Source: Sphingobacteriales bacterium 44-61 (GTDB taxonomy: Bacteria > Bacteroidota > Bacteroidia > Chitinophagales > Chitinophagaceae). From it: a stretch of 64,000 nucleotides of DNA. Position 1 is the stretch's first letter; each line of letters opens with the position of its first letter. A program made the translations under genes and the position numbers. Positions 17,883-27,614 of this stretch are shown piece by piece. The notes below the pieces were generated by a model. It ran no database searches. It was not told the DNA's origin and saw nothing but the letters and a program-made list of their open reading frames with translations. The stretch spans positions 124,001-188,000 of the forward strand of contig MKTW01000012.1 in assembly GCA_001898405.1 (NCBI GenBank), written 5' to 3'.

Positions 17883-19556
17883 ATGAAAAAGAATTTATAT
17901 CCACTACTCATTGCTGTTATTGCAGTGTTAGGGTCTTGCAAGAAGGCTGTTTTGGTACCCGATCCGGGAGCCAGTGCTGCTGTAAGCAGTATAACAGCCA
18001 AATTCACTTCCGGACCTAATAATGGCCAGGAAGTTATCCGCTATGCCATTCCTTCCGGTTCAGAGGACAAAATACTCATTCCTGTGCCCTGGTTCTTTCC
18101 TGAATCAAGTAACGACGAAACAGATGTCTATATGTCGGAAATGAAGCTGGAAGCAGCACTGGCAAATAATGCGTCTATTTCACCGGCCTTGGGTATCGTT
18201 GACCTCAACAAAGAAAATGCCTACACGCTTACTGAAGCAGATGGTACTATACGGCATATTACGATTGCAGGAGTGCGCACTAAATCAAATAAGTCAACAT
18301 TAACCTTTTTCTCTATTGAGGCATTAGGCGTAACAGGTCTGATTGACCAGAATACAAAAACGATATCGCTGATAACTGTCGAAGACCTGTCGAATGTTGA
18401 GGTGGACGTAACCGTATCTCCTCATGCCAGTGTGGTGGAATCATTAACAGGAATGAACCTGAATAACCCAACTTCTATTACAGTACTGGCGCATGATGGC
18501 GTTTCTAAAACAGTTTATCAGACTCAAAAAACAGCACCTCCAAAAATCCCTTACGGATTCAGGACCGGTTCCCAGAACCAAAGTTTCAACCTGAAACTCG
18601 ATGATCTGGGCTATAGCAACAGCTCCAAACCAAGCCTGGCAGCATCAGGTAATTTTGTTGCAGTTTCCCTGGGTGATGGCGCAGCTCCCAAATACTACAA
18701 CAGAAGCACCGGTAAATATGTTGGTATGATGACTTTGGGCAGTGCGAAAGGAGACGGCTCTATCACAAGCGATACGAAAGGCAATGTCTTGCTTATAGAT
18801 CAGACAGCTGTAGGAGGAACAGTGAATATATACAAGACTTCCTCTATGACCACGGCTCCTGTGCCTTATATCACCTGGACCAATACTTCCGGATTCCCGG
18901 TAGGAAGCAGGCTGTCTGTTAATGGAGACCTGAATGGCAAAGCGGTGATTATAGCTTCTTGCCAGGGTACCAGTTTGTCAGGTTCAAAATCATTTGTCCG
19001 CTGGACGGTTACCGGAGGTGTAGCAGGCAATGCAGAGGTGGTAGAAGCAACCGGTATTCCTTACTGGGGTGAAGGTATTAACGGTGGAAAAATGTCTCCC
19101 CGGTCTAATGATGTGAACGATGGCTCCTTCGTTAGTTTCTACGACGGCGGAAATGACAACCTGTATTACCTGGATAAGAGCGGTTCAAAATCCCTGACAC
19201 TGGCAGCACAGACATCAGGCAATGCCTGGGGCATCAATAATAATCTTACTGATGCCAAAGAATTCAATAATGCGCGGTATATGGTATTGTATTGTCCAAG
19301 CCATTTCCCATACTGGGGCCTGAATGCTGAATTGTATCTGTATGATGTATCCTCCATGGGTAATTTCTCCGGGAATGTAAATTCAACCAATTCGCTGGTG
19401 TTCTCTGCTAACTACGGAGAGGTTGGAACCAATATTGCTGCATCCGGCGATGTGTTGATCGCTCCAACTGCTGATGGCTACAAAATGCAGGTGTTTACCA
19501 TTGACTTCAGCGTAGGCAACTTTGCCTGTTACGAATTTGATTGTGTAGACAGGTAA
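17883..19556 (+). CDS. PUL surface lipoprotein, DUF5018-like
   Basis: 557 aa with lipobox VLGSCKKAV. The N-terminal region (about 25-220) consists of Ig-like beta repeats, as in DUF5018 proteins that take the SusE/SGBP position in Bacteroidota PULs. The C-terminal half has repeated segments with Asp/Asn-Gly turns that look like beta-propeller blades. The likely role is capture of the glycan at the cell surface. It is the third gene of the SusC-SusD-lipoprotein unit and is followed by a stem-loop (19571-19605). The DUF assignment is from memory of similar proteins, not a search. Confidence 0.75.
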   Translation: MKKNLYPLLIAVIAVLGSCKKAVLVPDPGASAAVSSITAKFTSGPNNGQEVIRYAIPSGSEDKILIPVPWFFPESSNDETDVYMSEMKLEAALANNASISPALGIVDLNKENAYTLTEADGTIRHITIAGVRTKSNKSTLTFFSIEALGVTGLIDQNTKTISLITVEDLSNVEVDVTVSPHASVVESLTGMNLNNPTSITVLAHDGVSKTVYQTQKTAPPKIPYGFRTGSQNQSFNLKLDDLGYSNSSKPSLAASGNFVAVSLGDGAAPKYYNRSTGKYVGMMTLGSAKGDGSITSDTKGNVLLIDQTAVGGTVNIYKTSSMTTAPVPYITWTNTSGFPVGSRLSVNGDLNGKAVIIASCQGTSLSGSKSFVRWTVTGGVAGNAEVVEATGIPYWGEGINGGKMSPRSNDVNDGSFVSFYDGGNDNLYYLDKSGSKSLTLAAQTSGNAWGINNNLTDAKEFNNARYMVLYCPSHFPYWGLNAELYLYDVSSMGNFSGNVNSTNSLVFSANYGEVGTNIAASGDVLIAPTADGYKMQVFTIDFSVGNFACYEFDCVDR

Positions 19557-19570
19557 TGTATACAAATAAT

Positions 19571-19605
19571 AAGGCGGAGAGCCGATATTGATCTGTCTCC
19601 GCCTT
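19571..19605 (+). terminator. Stem-loop after the SusCD-lipoprotein unit
   Basis: AAGGCGGAGA (19571-19580) pairs perfectly with TCTCCGCCTT (19596-19605), with a 15-nt loop and a short T run. It stands 14 bp after the lipoprotein stop and 41 bp before the GHL10 start. The weak T tract suggests partial termination or 3'-end protection, lowering enzyme expression relative to the binding proteins. Confidence 0.6.
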
Positions 19606-19645
19606 TTACCACCGTTCGATATTACTAAAAGCAAATATTTTTTAT

Positions 19646-21034
19646 ATGAAGCGTAAACACTTTGCATCTTGCCTGGCCGTACTGACACTGATGACAATAT
19701 TCATGGCAGGCTGTAAAAAGGAGACCAGGAATCCTGACTGGATCTGGGATGGCGGCTCGGGCACCGATAAAAGTAAAAATCCCCGGATCGTATGGATCGA
19801 TGCGTCTGCCAACTTCCCCGACTATGCCAATGATAAAGCCAGAATTCAGCAGGATGTTAAACGCATGAAAGAAGCAGGGCTGACAGGCTTTGTGGTAGAC
19901 GTCCGCCCTTCCATGGGCGATGTATTGTTTCAAAGCACACATGCAGAGCAGGTGCATAAACTGGATTACTGGAGCAGCACCGGCTACACTTTTTTTGAGC
20001 GTACTGCCACCTGGGATTATCTGCAGGCCTTTATTGATGCAGGCCATGCCGAGGGATTAAAAGTATATGCAGCTATCAACACATTTGTGGCTGGTAACAA
20101 CTATTCTTATGGCCTGGGGCAACAGGGGTTATTGTTCAGGGACGCTTCAAAAAAGGATTGGGCTACCACTTTAAACCTTAGTTCCGGTCTCACCAATGTT
20201 ATGGATGTTAATGCCACCACTGATCCGGATAATACTTACGGCACAAAATTTCTCAACCCTTATCACGATGGTGTGCAACAATACCTGTTGAATATTATAG
20301 GCGACCTGGCCGTATATAATGTTGACGGAATTATCCTGGACCGTTGCCGATTCAACGATTTCAATACTGATTTTTCACCTTTAGCCAAAACAAAGTTTGA
20401 AGCTTTCATTGGAGAAACAGTTGCCAATTTCCCGGATGACATCATTGTGCCGGGCACTCCCAGTTATCCATTATCCGCAACTATGCCGAAATATTTTAAG
20501 CAGTGGCTGGCATTCAGGGCAAAAACAACGCGTGATTTTATGGAGAAAGCCAGGGCGAAAGTGAAATCAGTGAACAGCAAAATAGAATTCGGAGTGTATG
20601 TGGGCGGATGGTATTCCACTTACTATGATGTAGGCGTGAATTGGGCAAGTACCGATTATAATACAGCACAGTTTTATCCATCGTGGGCAAATGCAGATTA
20701 TAAGAATTATGGTTATGCCGACCTGATGGATATTACCATGATCGGCGCTTATGCCGGAACGAACAGTATTTATGGCAGTAACGAGTGGACGGTTGAAGGC
20801 TTCTGCAAAAGAGCAAAATCCATGATCGGCAGCAAGAGTATTGTTATAGGCGGTCCGGATGTAGGGAACGGAGCCGGCTGGGGCGACGGAGGAAAGCAAA
20901 CAGAGGTTGGGCAAACCGTGGATGCTGCAATGAGTGCTTGCGACGGCTATTTTGTTTTCGATTTGATTCACATTAAAAAGTACGACTATTGGAACGCATT
21001 AAAGAAGGGCATAGATACCTGGCTGGCAAAATGA
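19646..21034 (+). CDS. GHL10-type glycoside-hydrolase-like lipoprotein
   Basis: 462 aa with lipobox FMAGCKKE. The TIM-barrel-like fold fits the glycosyl-hydrolase-like 10 family (PF02638): PRIVWIDASANFPDY, MKEAGLTGFVVDVRPSMGDV, YNVDGIILDRCRF and KSIVIGGPDVGNGAGWGDGG. Members include predicted lipoproteins of cell-envelope glycan metabolism, and few are characterised. Asp in GIILDRCR is a candidate catalytic acid. It overlaps the next gene by 4 bp (ATGA), so the two are translationally coupled. This is the only secreted candidate glycosidase in the locus. Confidence 0.85.
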   Translation: MKRKHFASCLAVLTLMTIFMAGCKKETRNPDWIWDGGSGTDKSKNPRIVWIDASANFPDYANDKARIQQDVKRMKEAGLTGFVVDVRPSMGDVLFQSTHAEQVHKLDYWSSTGYTFFERTATWDYLQAFIDAGHAEGLKVYAAINTFVAGNNYSYGLGQQGLLFRDASKKDWATTLNLSSGLTNVMDVNATTDPDNTYGTKFLNPYHDGVQQYLLNIIGDLAVYNVDGIILDRCRFNDFNTDFSPLAKTKFEAFIGETVANFPDDIIVPGTPSYPLSATMPKYFKQWLAFRAKTTRDFMEKARAKVKSVNSKIEFGVYVGGWYSTYYDVGVNWASTDYNTAQFYPSWANADYKNYGYADLMDITMIGAYAGTNSIYGSNEWTVEGFCKRAKSMIGSKSIVIGGPDVGNGAGWGDGGKQTEVGQTVDAAMSACDGYFVFDLIHIKKYDYWNALKKGIDTWLAK

Positions 21035-22482
21035 TTTGTGGATATAGATTTCCAGAAAGATGGTATCTTTTGCTGCTGCTGATGCTGGTGATGCCTGTAC
21101 TTGCGGTAGCGCAACAGCGTGTTGCAGGACGGGTAGTTTGTGAAGGAAAAGGTGTAAAGGATGTGGTAGTGAGCTGTGGTGCAGCTACTGTTCGCACCGA
21201 TGCCCGTGGAAGATATGTGCTTTATCCTGATGCCGCTGAGAAGTTTGTCCAGATTTCTGTCCCTTCGGGCTATAAGGTCCATTGTGATACAACCATCCCG
21301 CGGTTCTATAAAAAGATAACAACTGCTGGAAATGCGTATGACTTTACCTTGAGCCGTAATCCTGTTGACGACAACAAGCATGTTTTCTTTGCCCAGGCAG
21401 ACGTGCAGGTTACCAGTCAGGAAGACCTGGCTGCCTATCGTAAAGAAGTGGTAAGTGATATGCTGGCGCACCTGGACACTTACCGGGGGCAGGATGTGTT
21501 TGGAATAGATCTGGGTGATATGGTAGGGGATACGCCGAGCCTGTTTCCTGACTATATTCATTCAATGGCACCGTTAAATATACCTTTCTACAGGGCGATC
21601 GGTAATCATGATATGGCTTATTGGGGCCGTAGTTTTGAAACATCAGAAAGAACGTTTAATGACTATTTTGGCCCAACGCTTTTTTCTTTCAATAAAGGAA
21701 AAGCACATTATATAGTGCTGAATAATAATTTTTATGTAGGCCGCGATTATTTTTATATGGGCTATGTTGATGAAAGAACGTTCCGCTGGTTGCAGCGGGA
21801 CCTGTCTTATGTGCCCAAAGGTTCGGTCGTTTTTGTGATGATGCATATTCCCACACAATTGCAAAAGGCCCAGCAGCCTTTTGTTTATGACTATTCAACG
21901 ATCGCCGACCAAACCGTAAATGCAGCGGCTCTGCACAAAATGCTGGAAGGATATAATGCGCACATTATTTCCGGCCACATGCACTATAATTTAAACGTGG
22001 TCTACAATGATGCTTTGTATGAGCATAATACGGCAGCGGCATGTGCCACCTGGTGGCAGGCTCCGGTATGTTTAGACGGAACGCCCCGTGGTTACGCAGT
22101 ATATGAAGTAGAAGGAAATTCGGTAAAATGGCATTATAAAAGTGCCGGCTTTGATCAATCGCACCAGTTTCGCTCGTATTATCAGCAAAACAAGGACACT
22201 CTCCAGGTAATAGCCAATGTATGGAACTACGATGAGAAATGGAAGGTTGAATGGCTGGAGAATGGAGAACTGATGGGCACAATGAAACCATTCAGTGGTT
22301 TTGATCCTTTGGCGTATGCGTATTGTTCTGATAAAGAAAAGATCAAGTACGACTGGATCAGCCCTATAGAAACCACACACTTGTTTAAAGCTACGCTCAG
22401 GGAACCCGGATCGCGGGTGCAGGTTCGGGTCACCGACCGGTTTGGCCGCGTATATTTAGAAGAAGTGAAAAAAGATAAATAA
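21031..22482 (+). CDS. Secreted calcineurin-like metallophosphoesterase
   Basis: 483 aa from the ATG at 21031, which overlaps the upstream TGA; an upstream in-frame start at 20989 is less likely because the signal peptide begins at 21031 (LLLMLVMPVLAVAQQ). An N-terminal beta domain (about 20-105) precedes the phosphoesterase core with DLGDMVGD, AIGNHDM, MMHIP and SGHMHYN. The usual first Asp-x-His is Asp-Val-Gln here (FFAQADVQ), as in many MetallophosN/C-type proteins. A beta-rich C-terminal domain follows. It probably cleaves a phospho-monoester or -diester in the periplasm, suggesting the glycan or its linker carries phosphate. Confidence 0.88.
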   Translation: MICGYRFPERWYLLLLLMLVMPVLAVAQQRVAGRVVCEGKGVKDVVVSCGAATVRTDARGRYVLYPDAAEKFVQISVPSGYKVHCDTTIPRFYKKITTAGNAYDFTLSRNPVDDNKHVFFAQADVQVTSQEDLAAYRKEVVSDMLAHLDTYRGQDVFGIDLGDMVGDTPSLFPDYIHSMAPLNIPFYRAIGNHDMAYWGRSFETSERTFNDYFGPTLFSFNKGKAHYIVLNNNFYVGRDYFYMGYVDERTFRWLQRDLSYVPKGSVVFVMMHIPTQLQKAQQPFVYDYSTIADQTVNAAALHKMLEGYNAHIISGHMHYNLNVVYNDALYEHNTAAACATWWQAPVCLDGTPRGYAVYEVEGNSVKWHYKSAGFDQSHQFRSYYQQNKDTLQVIANVWNYDEKWKVEWLENGELMGTMKPFSGFDPLAYAYCSDKEKIKYDWISPIETTHLFKATLREPGSRVQVRVTDRFGRVYLEEVKKDK

Positions 22483-22483
22483 A

Positions 22484-23923
22484 ATGAACAGGACCATCGC
22501 AACCACATTTTTGTTTTTAACAGGGCTGTTGCTAAGTGCTCCCGCTTTTTCAAAAGTAAAGCTGCGTACTATTTGGGGCAATGATATGGTGCTGCAGCAA
22601 AACAGTGAAGTAGTGATCAGTGGTACTACGCGGAGTGCGTCAACGGTGTATGTTACTGCCTCCTGGAATCCGGGAAAGCGTGAAGTGGTGTATGGAGATT
22701 GGGAAGGGAAATTCCAGATAAAGCTGGCAACACCCAAAGGATCTGAAAAGTATTACAGTATATGTTTTGATGATGGAGAGCCTTTATGTCTTAATAATAT
22801 CCTTGTTGGCGATGTATGGTTCTGCTCCGGTCAATCCAATATGGAAATGCCGGTAAAAGGGTTCAGAGGGCAACCTGTTACAGGTTCCCTGGAAGCTATT
22901 GCAACAGCAAAAGCAGAACGCAGGATCCGTTTGTTTACTGTGAAGAATGCCTGGAGCACAAAACCAAAGGCTGATGGGATAGAGGGGCAATGGACAACTG
23001 CTGGCCCGGAAGCCGTTGCTGAATTCAGTGCGGCCGCCTATTTCTTTGCTGATAAACTGAACCAGGTAATTGATGTTCCTATCGGCATCATCAATTGTTC
23101 CTGGAGCATGTCAAAGATAGAAGCCTGGATGAGCAAAGAAATGCTGGCAGGCTTCCCGAAAATAGAAATGCCCAATCCCAATCAAAAAGAATTTGGATGG
23201 ACTGCAGGTACGCCTACTTTATTGTTTAATGCAATGGTGCAGCCCTGGAAGGGTTTCCCCATAAAGGGAATGTTGTGGTACCAGGGAGAGGCGAATACTC
23301 CCGACCCGCAGCTGTATAAAAAGTTATTTCCCGAAATGCTGAAGGGTTATCGCGGATTCTTTAACCAGGATAAAATGCCTTTTTACTTCGTGCAACTTGC
23401 TCCCTGGAAGTCGGAGCATAAAGATTCGTTGGACTGGGCTTTATTCCGGCAGGTGCAACTGGAGCTATCACAGGAACTGCAACATGTAGGCATGGTGCAT
23501 ACAGGTGATGTAGGAGACGAGATCTTCATTCATCCACCGGGGAAAAAAGTGGTGGGAGAGCGGTTGGCTCTATGGGCATTGGTTGATGCCTATGGGTTCA
23601 AAGGGTTTTCTCCGACCGGACCGGTATTTCAATCGGCAGTAGTAAAAGACAGCACTGTTGAAGTAACATTCAAATATGGTGAAGCAGGATTGAATCCTGA
23701 GAATGCCGGTATAGAAGGCTTTGAAATAGCAGGCAATGACGGGTATTTCCTGCCCGCCCAGGCAGCTATTATAAATGCAACATCCGTGGTGAAGGTGTGG
23801 AGCGACGCTGTTGCGGCACCAGTGCAGGTGCGCTATTGCTTCCGGAATTATAAAACAGGTAACCTGGTCAACAACTTCGGGTTGCCCGCTGCACCATTTA
23901 CTTATAATCTTAAGAGTAATTAA
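22484..23923 (+). CDS. Sialate O-acetylesterase-like (SASA) carbohydrate esterase
   Basis: 479 aa with a signal peptide (LLSAPAFSK). SASA signatures are visible: WFCSGQSNMEMPV with the nucleophile Ser, IKGMLWYQGEAN, and the catalytic Asp/His segment DEIFIHPPGKK. These enzymes remove O-acetyl groups from sialic acids or other sugars in the periplasm. ATG sits 2 bp after the phosphoesterase stop, so coupling is tight. No sialidase or sialate lyase is seen in the window, so the substrate may be an acetylated hexosamine glycan other than sialic acid. Confidence 0.92.
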   Translation: MNRTIATTFLFLTGLLLSAPAFSKVKLRTIWGNDMVLQQNSEVVISGTTRSASTVYVTASWNPGKREVVYGDWEGKFQIKLATPKGSEKYYSICFDDGEPLCLNNILVGDVWFCSGQSNMEMPVKGFRGQPVTGSLEAIATAKAERRIRLFTVKNAWSTKPKADGIEGQWTTAGPEAVAEFSAAAYFFADKLNQVIDVPIGIINCSWSMSKIEAWMSKEMLAGFPKIEMPNPNQKEFGWTAGTPTLLFNAMVQPWKGFPIKGMLWYQGEANTPDPQLYKKLFPEMLKGYRGFFNQDKMPFYFVQLAPWKSEHKDSLDWALFRQVQLELSQELQHVGMVHTGDVGDEIFIHPPGKKVVGERLALWALVDAYGFKGFSPTGPVFQSAVVKDSTVEVTFKYGEAGLNPENAGIEGFEIAGNDGYFLPAQAAIINATSVVKVWSDAVAAPVQVRYCFRNYKTGNLVNNFGLPAAPFTYNLKSN

Positions 23924-23954
23924 CCGGCTATAAAAAGATACAGTCAGCCTGAAA

Positions 23955-25349
23955 ATGAAAAGAAATTATAGCATAGATCTGTTCCGGGGTTTTGCCATTA
24001 TTGGAATGATATTATCAGCCGTAATACCCTGGAGTAAGGAATTCCCGGGATGGTTGTATCATGCGCAAGTGGGTCCGCCTGGTTTTACATTTAACCCGGA
24101 CCATCCCGGCATTACCTGGGTTGACCTTGTATTTCCTTTTTTCCTTTTTGCTATGGGTGCAGCTTTCCCTTTGGCATTGAAAAAGAAACTGGCCGCCGGG
24201 AATTATAGTGTTATTATTTCTGGTCTGTTCAGGAGAGGGGTCTTACTGGTATTCTTTGCCATTACCATAGCTTATTTCAATCCCGGTAATCTGAAGGGAG
24301 CAGTTTGGATAAATTACCTCACCAGTTTGTTTGTCTTCTTTGCCTGGTTCATGGTGTTTATGCGTTTTGAAGGTTCACCGGTTAAGCGGTATGGCATTCA
24401 GATCGCCGGCGTGCTGATCATTGCAGCACTTGGTTATTATCACAGTCAACTATTGAATAACCCTTTTGATAAGTCCAAAAGTGATATCATCATTTTGATC
24501 CTTGCAAACATGGCTGTCTTTGGTTCTTTGATATGGCTGTTTACTGCAAACAATATCCTGGCGAGAATTGCTGTCACAGGCGTCATTGCTGCACTATGGC
24601 TTACTAAAGATATTGAAGGGGGATGGCCTGCTGTGGTCGCAAATGCGGGAAAAGACTGGCACTGGGTGTATGATTTTTCTTTTCTGAAATATCTCTGTAT
24701 TGTATTGCCGGGTTCAATATTGGGTGACTTACTGGTCAGGAACAGTGAAACAATTAATAAGGATTACACAAGTGATGAGAAAAAGCAGGTCCGGCAGATG
24801 GTGTGGATCAGTTTTTTGCTGGTGGTCTTCCATTTGGTCACTCTTTATTCACGTGCGCTGGGTGTAAATATCCTGGGGCATTTGCTGATCGGGGTCGTGT
24901 TTTATATGCTTTTCAGGAAATGCAACACTGGTCAGACAGCATTTTATAAAAACCTGTTTGGCTGGGGTTTTGCGTTAGCCACGATAGCCCTGTGCTTTGA
25001 GCCCTGGGAAGGAGGGATCAAAAAGGACCCCTCATCATTCAGCTATTGGTTTTTGACCAGCGGGCTAGCCTTTGTGTTTTATATCGTATGCGATTATCTC
25101 ACAAAGCAGTTTTCAGGATCCCGGCTGATCTCTTCCATTATTAAAACAGGGCAGAACCCCATGCTGGCCTACTGTGTTGTATCATTTTTTATTGTGCCGG
25201 TACTTGGTTTGTTGCAACTGCGGCCATTATTGGACACATTGTCGGATAAAAGCCCTTACCTGGGACTGATACGCACGGCTGTTTATTTATTATTGATGAT
25301 CGGAATAACCGGTTTTGCTACTAACCGAAAATGGTTTTGGCGTTCATAA
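23955..25349 (+). CDS. DUF5009 / HGSNAT-NagX-like membrane acetyltransferase
   Basis: 464 aa, about 11-12 membrane segments. The N-terminus YSIDLFRGFAIIGMILS and ITWVDLVFPFFLFAMGAAFP match the heparan-alpha-glucosaminide N-acetyltransferase/NagX group. Lysosomal HGSNAT passes acetyl from cytosolic acetyl-CoA to terminal glucosamine on the far side of the membrane. By analogy this protein could N-acetylate glucosamine ends in the periplasm before further cleavage or uptake. It sits between the acetylesterase and DUF4434 genes, 31 bp after the former. The reaction is inferred from the family, and related membrane acyltransferases act on other substrates. Confidence 0.8.
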   Translation: MKRNYSIDLFRGFAIIGMILSAVIPWSKEFPGWLYHAQVGPPGFTFNPDHPGITWVDLVFPFFLFAMGAAFPLALKKKLAAGNYSVIISGLFRRGVLLVFFAITIAYFNPGNLKGAVWINYLTSLFVFFAWFMVFMRFEGSPVKRYGIQIAGVLIIAALGYYHSQLLNNPFDKSKSDIIILILANMAVFGSLIWLFTANNILARIAVTGVIAALWLTKDIEGGWPAVVANAGKDWHWVYDFSFLKYLCIVLPGSILGDLLVRNSETINKDYTSDEKKQVRQMVWISFLLVVFHLVTLYSRALGVNILGHLLIGVVFYMLFRKCNTGQTAFYKNLFGWGFALATIALCFEPWEGGIKKDPSSFSYWFLTSGLAFVFYIVCDYLTKQFSGSRLISSIIKTGQNPMLAYCVVSFFIVPVLGLLQLRPLLDTLSDKSPYLGLIRTAVYLLLMIGITGFATNRKWFWRS

Positions 25350-25375
25350 AACAAACTGAATTATAAAGTTGATAT

Positions 25376-26311
25376 ATGAAAATAACGGGAACTTTTATAG
25401 ATGAGATATCACATGATATTCCTCATCAGAACTGGGGGCGCAAAGAATGGGACCGGGACTTTGAACATATGAAGGCCATCGGTATTAATACCGTTATCAT
25501 GATCCGGAGCGGCTACCGCCGATTTATTACTTACCCCTCAGAATGGTTGCAACACAACCTGGGATGTTATGCACCACCGGTAGACCTGGTAGAAATGTTT
25601 TTACAGCTGGCCGAAAAGCATGGACTGAAATTTTATTTCGGATTATACGACAGCGGCAAATATTGGGATACCGGTAATATGCAGCATGAAATTGACGCCA
25701 ACCGTTATGTGATTGATGAAGTATGGCAGCGCTACGGTCATTATACAAGTTTTGGGGGTTGGTATCTCAGCATGGAGATCAGCCGTAAGACCAAAGGAGC
25801 CGCGCAGGCCTTCCGGGTACTGGGAGAGCAATGCAAAGGAGTGAGCAATAATCTTCCCACATTCATTTCACCCTGGATAGATGGTAAAAAAGCGGTGATG
25901 GCCGCATCTTCCACCTTAACGAAGGAAGACGCCGTTTCATTAAGCGAACATGAAAAAGAATGGGATGAGATATTTCAGGAGATCCATACAGCTGTTGATG
26001 CAGTCGCATTCCAGGATGGACATATCGACTACAGCGAACTGGAAGACTTCTTCTCCATCAATAAAAAGCTGGCAGATAAATATTCCATGCAATGCTGGAC
26101 CAATGCAGAGACTCTCGACCGTGATATGCCTATAAAATTTTTCCCTATAAAATTTGAAAAGCTGAAACTAAAGCTGGATGCTGCCCGCAAAGCAGGTTAT
26201 GATAAAGCTATTACGTTTGAGTTCTCGCATTTCATGAGCCCTCAGTCGGCTTATTTGCAGGCCGGCCATTTGTATAACCGGTATAAAGAATACCTGGAAA
26301 CGCTGAGATAA
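25376..26311 (+). CDS. DUF4434 protein, TIM-barrel glycosidase-like, cytoplasmic
   Basis: 311 aa without a signal peptide. MKITGTFIDEISHDIPHQNW, EHMKAIGINTVIMIRSGYRR and FGGWYLSMEISRK are features I associate with DUF4434, a glycosidase-like barrel family. Glu in YLSMEI and Asp in QDGHIDYSELED are possible acidic active-site residues. Lack of a signal suggests it acts on an imported oligosaccharide or sugar phosphate. It is followed 115 bp later by the epimerase. Activity is unknown. Confidence 0.75.
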   Translation: MKITGTFIDEISHDIPHQNWGRKEWDRDFEHMKAIGINTVIMIRSGYRRFITYPSEWLQHNLGCYAPPVDLVEMFLQLAEKHGLKFYFGLYDSGKYWDTGNMQHEIDANRYVIDEVWQRYGHYTSFGGWYLSMEISRKTKGAAQAFRVLGEQCKGVSNNLPTFISPWIDGKKAVMAASSTLTKEDAVSLSEHEKEWDEIFQEIHTAVDAVAFQDGHIDYSELEDFFSINKKLADKYSMQCWTNAETLDRDMPIKFFPIKFEKLKLKLDAARKAGYDKAITFEFSHFMSPQSAYLQAGHLYNRYKEYLETLR

Positions 26312-26426
26312 ACAGAATGCAAAACAGGGGAGATGTCCACGGTGGAATTTTAATCACTCTAACAGGGGTATGAAATTTTGCTCTGGTAAGTCCCTTCCAA
26401 CCTTAAAAAGAGAAAAAAATATACGG

Positions 26427-27593
26427 ATGAAAAATTACGCAGAGAAGTACAAGAATGAGTTGTTGCAGAACATTATGCCTTTTTGGGAAAAGAACTCTCC
26501 TGATCAGCAATATGGAGGTTTTTTTTCCTGCCTCGACCGGGAGGGGAAAGTATTCGACACAGACAAGTTTATGTGGTTGCAGGGCCGGCAGGTTTGGACA
26601 CTATCCATGTTGTACAACGAACTGGAGGCAAATGAAACCTGGAAAGAAATGGCTGTTAATGGCGCTGAGTTTATATTAAAGCATGGGCGTGATGAAAATA
26701 GCGACTGGTATTTTTCTTTGGACCAGAGCGGACAGCCACTGGTACAACCCTACAATATTTTTTCGGATTGCTTTGCCAGCATGGGATTGGGCGCTTTGTA
26801 TAAAATAACAGGGAACGACGAATATGGGAATGTAGCTTACAGCACTTTTAAAAGGATATTAAAACGACAGGAAAATCCCAAGGGTAAATACAATAAATCT
26901 TTTCCCGGCACCCGGCCACTGAAGAGCTTCGCACTGCCAATGATATTGAGTAATCTTTCACTGGAACTGGAACATATTGTGGGCACTCCTACAGTAGATG
27001 AGCTTATTGATAAAGTGGTGCATGAAGTAATGGACGTATTTTATCAGCCAGACACAGGTTTGATCATGGAAAGTGTATCCCTTGACGGATCTTTTTCAGA
27101 TAGCTTTGAAGGCAGATTGGTAAATCCCGGTCATACTATTGAGGCCATGTGGTTCATGATGGATATCGCGCATCGCAGGGATGACGGCTCACTAATGGAA
27201 AAATGTATAGATATTGCATTGCGCGCCCTGGAATTTGGCTGGGACAAGCAGCAAAATGGCATACTCTATTTCAAAGATATTCTGAATAAGCCACCACAGC
27301 AATTGGAGTGGGACCAGAAATTATGGTGGGTGCATGTTGAAGCGCTGGTGTGTATGGCTAAAGGGTTTGCCTATACCGGGGATGAACGTTGCAGGCATTG
27401 GTTCGAAAAACTGGATGCTTACACGTTTTCCTGCTTTTCTGACCCGCAATATGGTGAGTGGTTCGGCTATCTTAACCGCCAGGGGGAGCCGCTGCTTACT
27501 TTAAAGGGTGGGAAGTGGAAAGGATGTTTTCATGTGCCCAGGGGATTGTACAAAGTGTATGAATCGTTGAAGACTGTTGCCATTGAAGCCTAG
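26427..27593 (+). CDS. N-acylglucosamine 2-epimerase (AGE / renin-binding-protein family)
   Basis: 388 aa from ATG 26427; a longer frame from 26370 adds 19 basic residues that do not fit the family. The (alpha/alpha)6 barrel signatures are present: QGRQVWTLSMLYNE, RLVNPGHTIEAMWFMMD with the conserved His, and WWVHVEALVCMA. The family interconverts ManNAc and GlcNAc, though some members epimerise cellobiose or free hexoses. No signal peptide, so cytoplasmic. With NagB downstream this gives a route ManNAc to GlcNAc to fructose-6-P, except that no dedicated kinase or NagA is in view (see the NagB fusion). Confidence 0.93.
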   Translation: MKNYAEKYKNELLQNIMPFWEKNSPDQQYGGFFSCLDREGKVFDTDKFMWLQGRQVWTLSMLYNELEANETWKEMAVNGAEFILKHGRDENSDWYFSLDQSGQPLVQPYNIFSDCFASMGLGALYKITGNDEYGNVAYSTFKRILKRQENPKGKYNKSFPGTRPLKSFALPMILSNLSLELEHIVGTPTVDELIDKVVHEVMDVFYQPDTGLIMESVSLDGSFSDSFEGRLVNPGHTIEAMWFMMDIAHRRDDGSLMEKCIDIALRALEFGWDKQQNGILYFKDILNKPPQQLEWDQKLWWVHVEALVCMAKGFAYTGDERCRHWFEKLDAYTFSCFSDPQYGEWFGYLNRQGEPLLTLKGGKWKGCFHVPRGLYKVYESLKTVAIEA

Positions 27594-27614
27594 AACAGCT
27601 TTGAAATTTTGTGT

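Noticed and set aside
20989-21030. Upstream start for the metallophosphoesterase
   Set aside because: It would put 14 polar residues before the signal peptide, while ATG at 21031 overlaps the upstream stop as ATGA.
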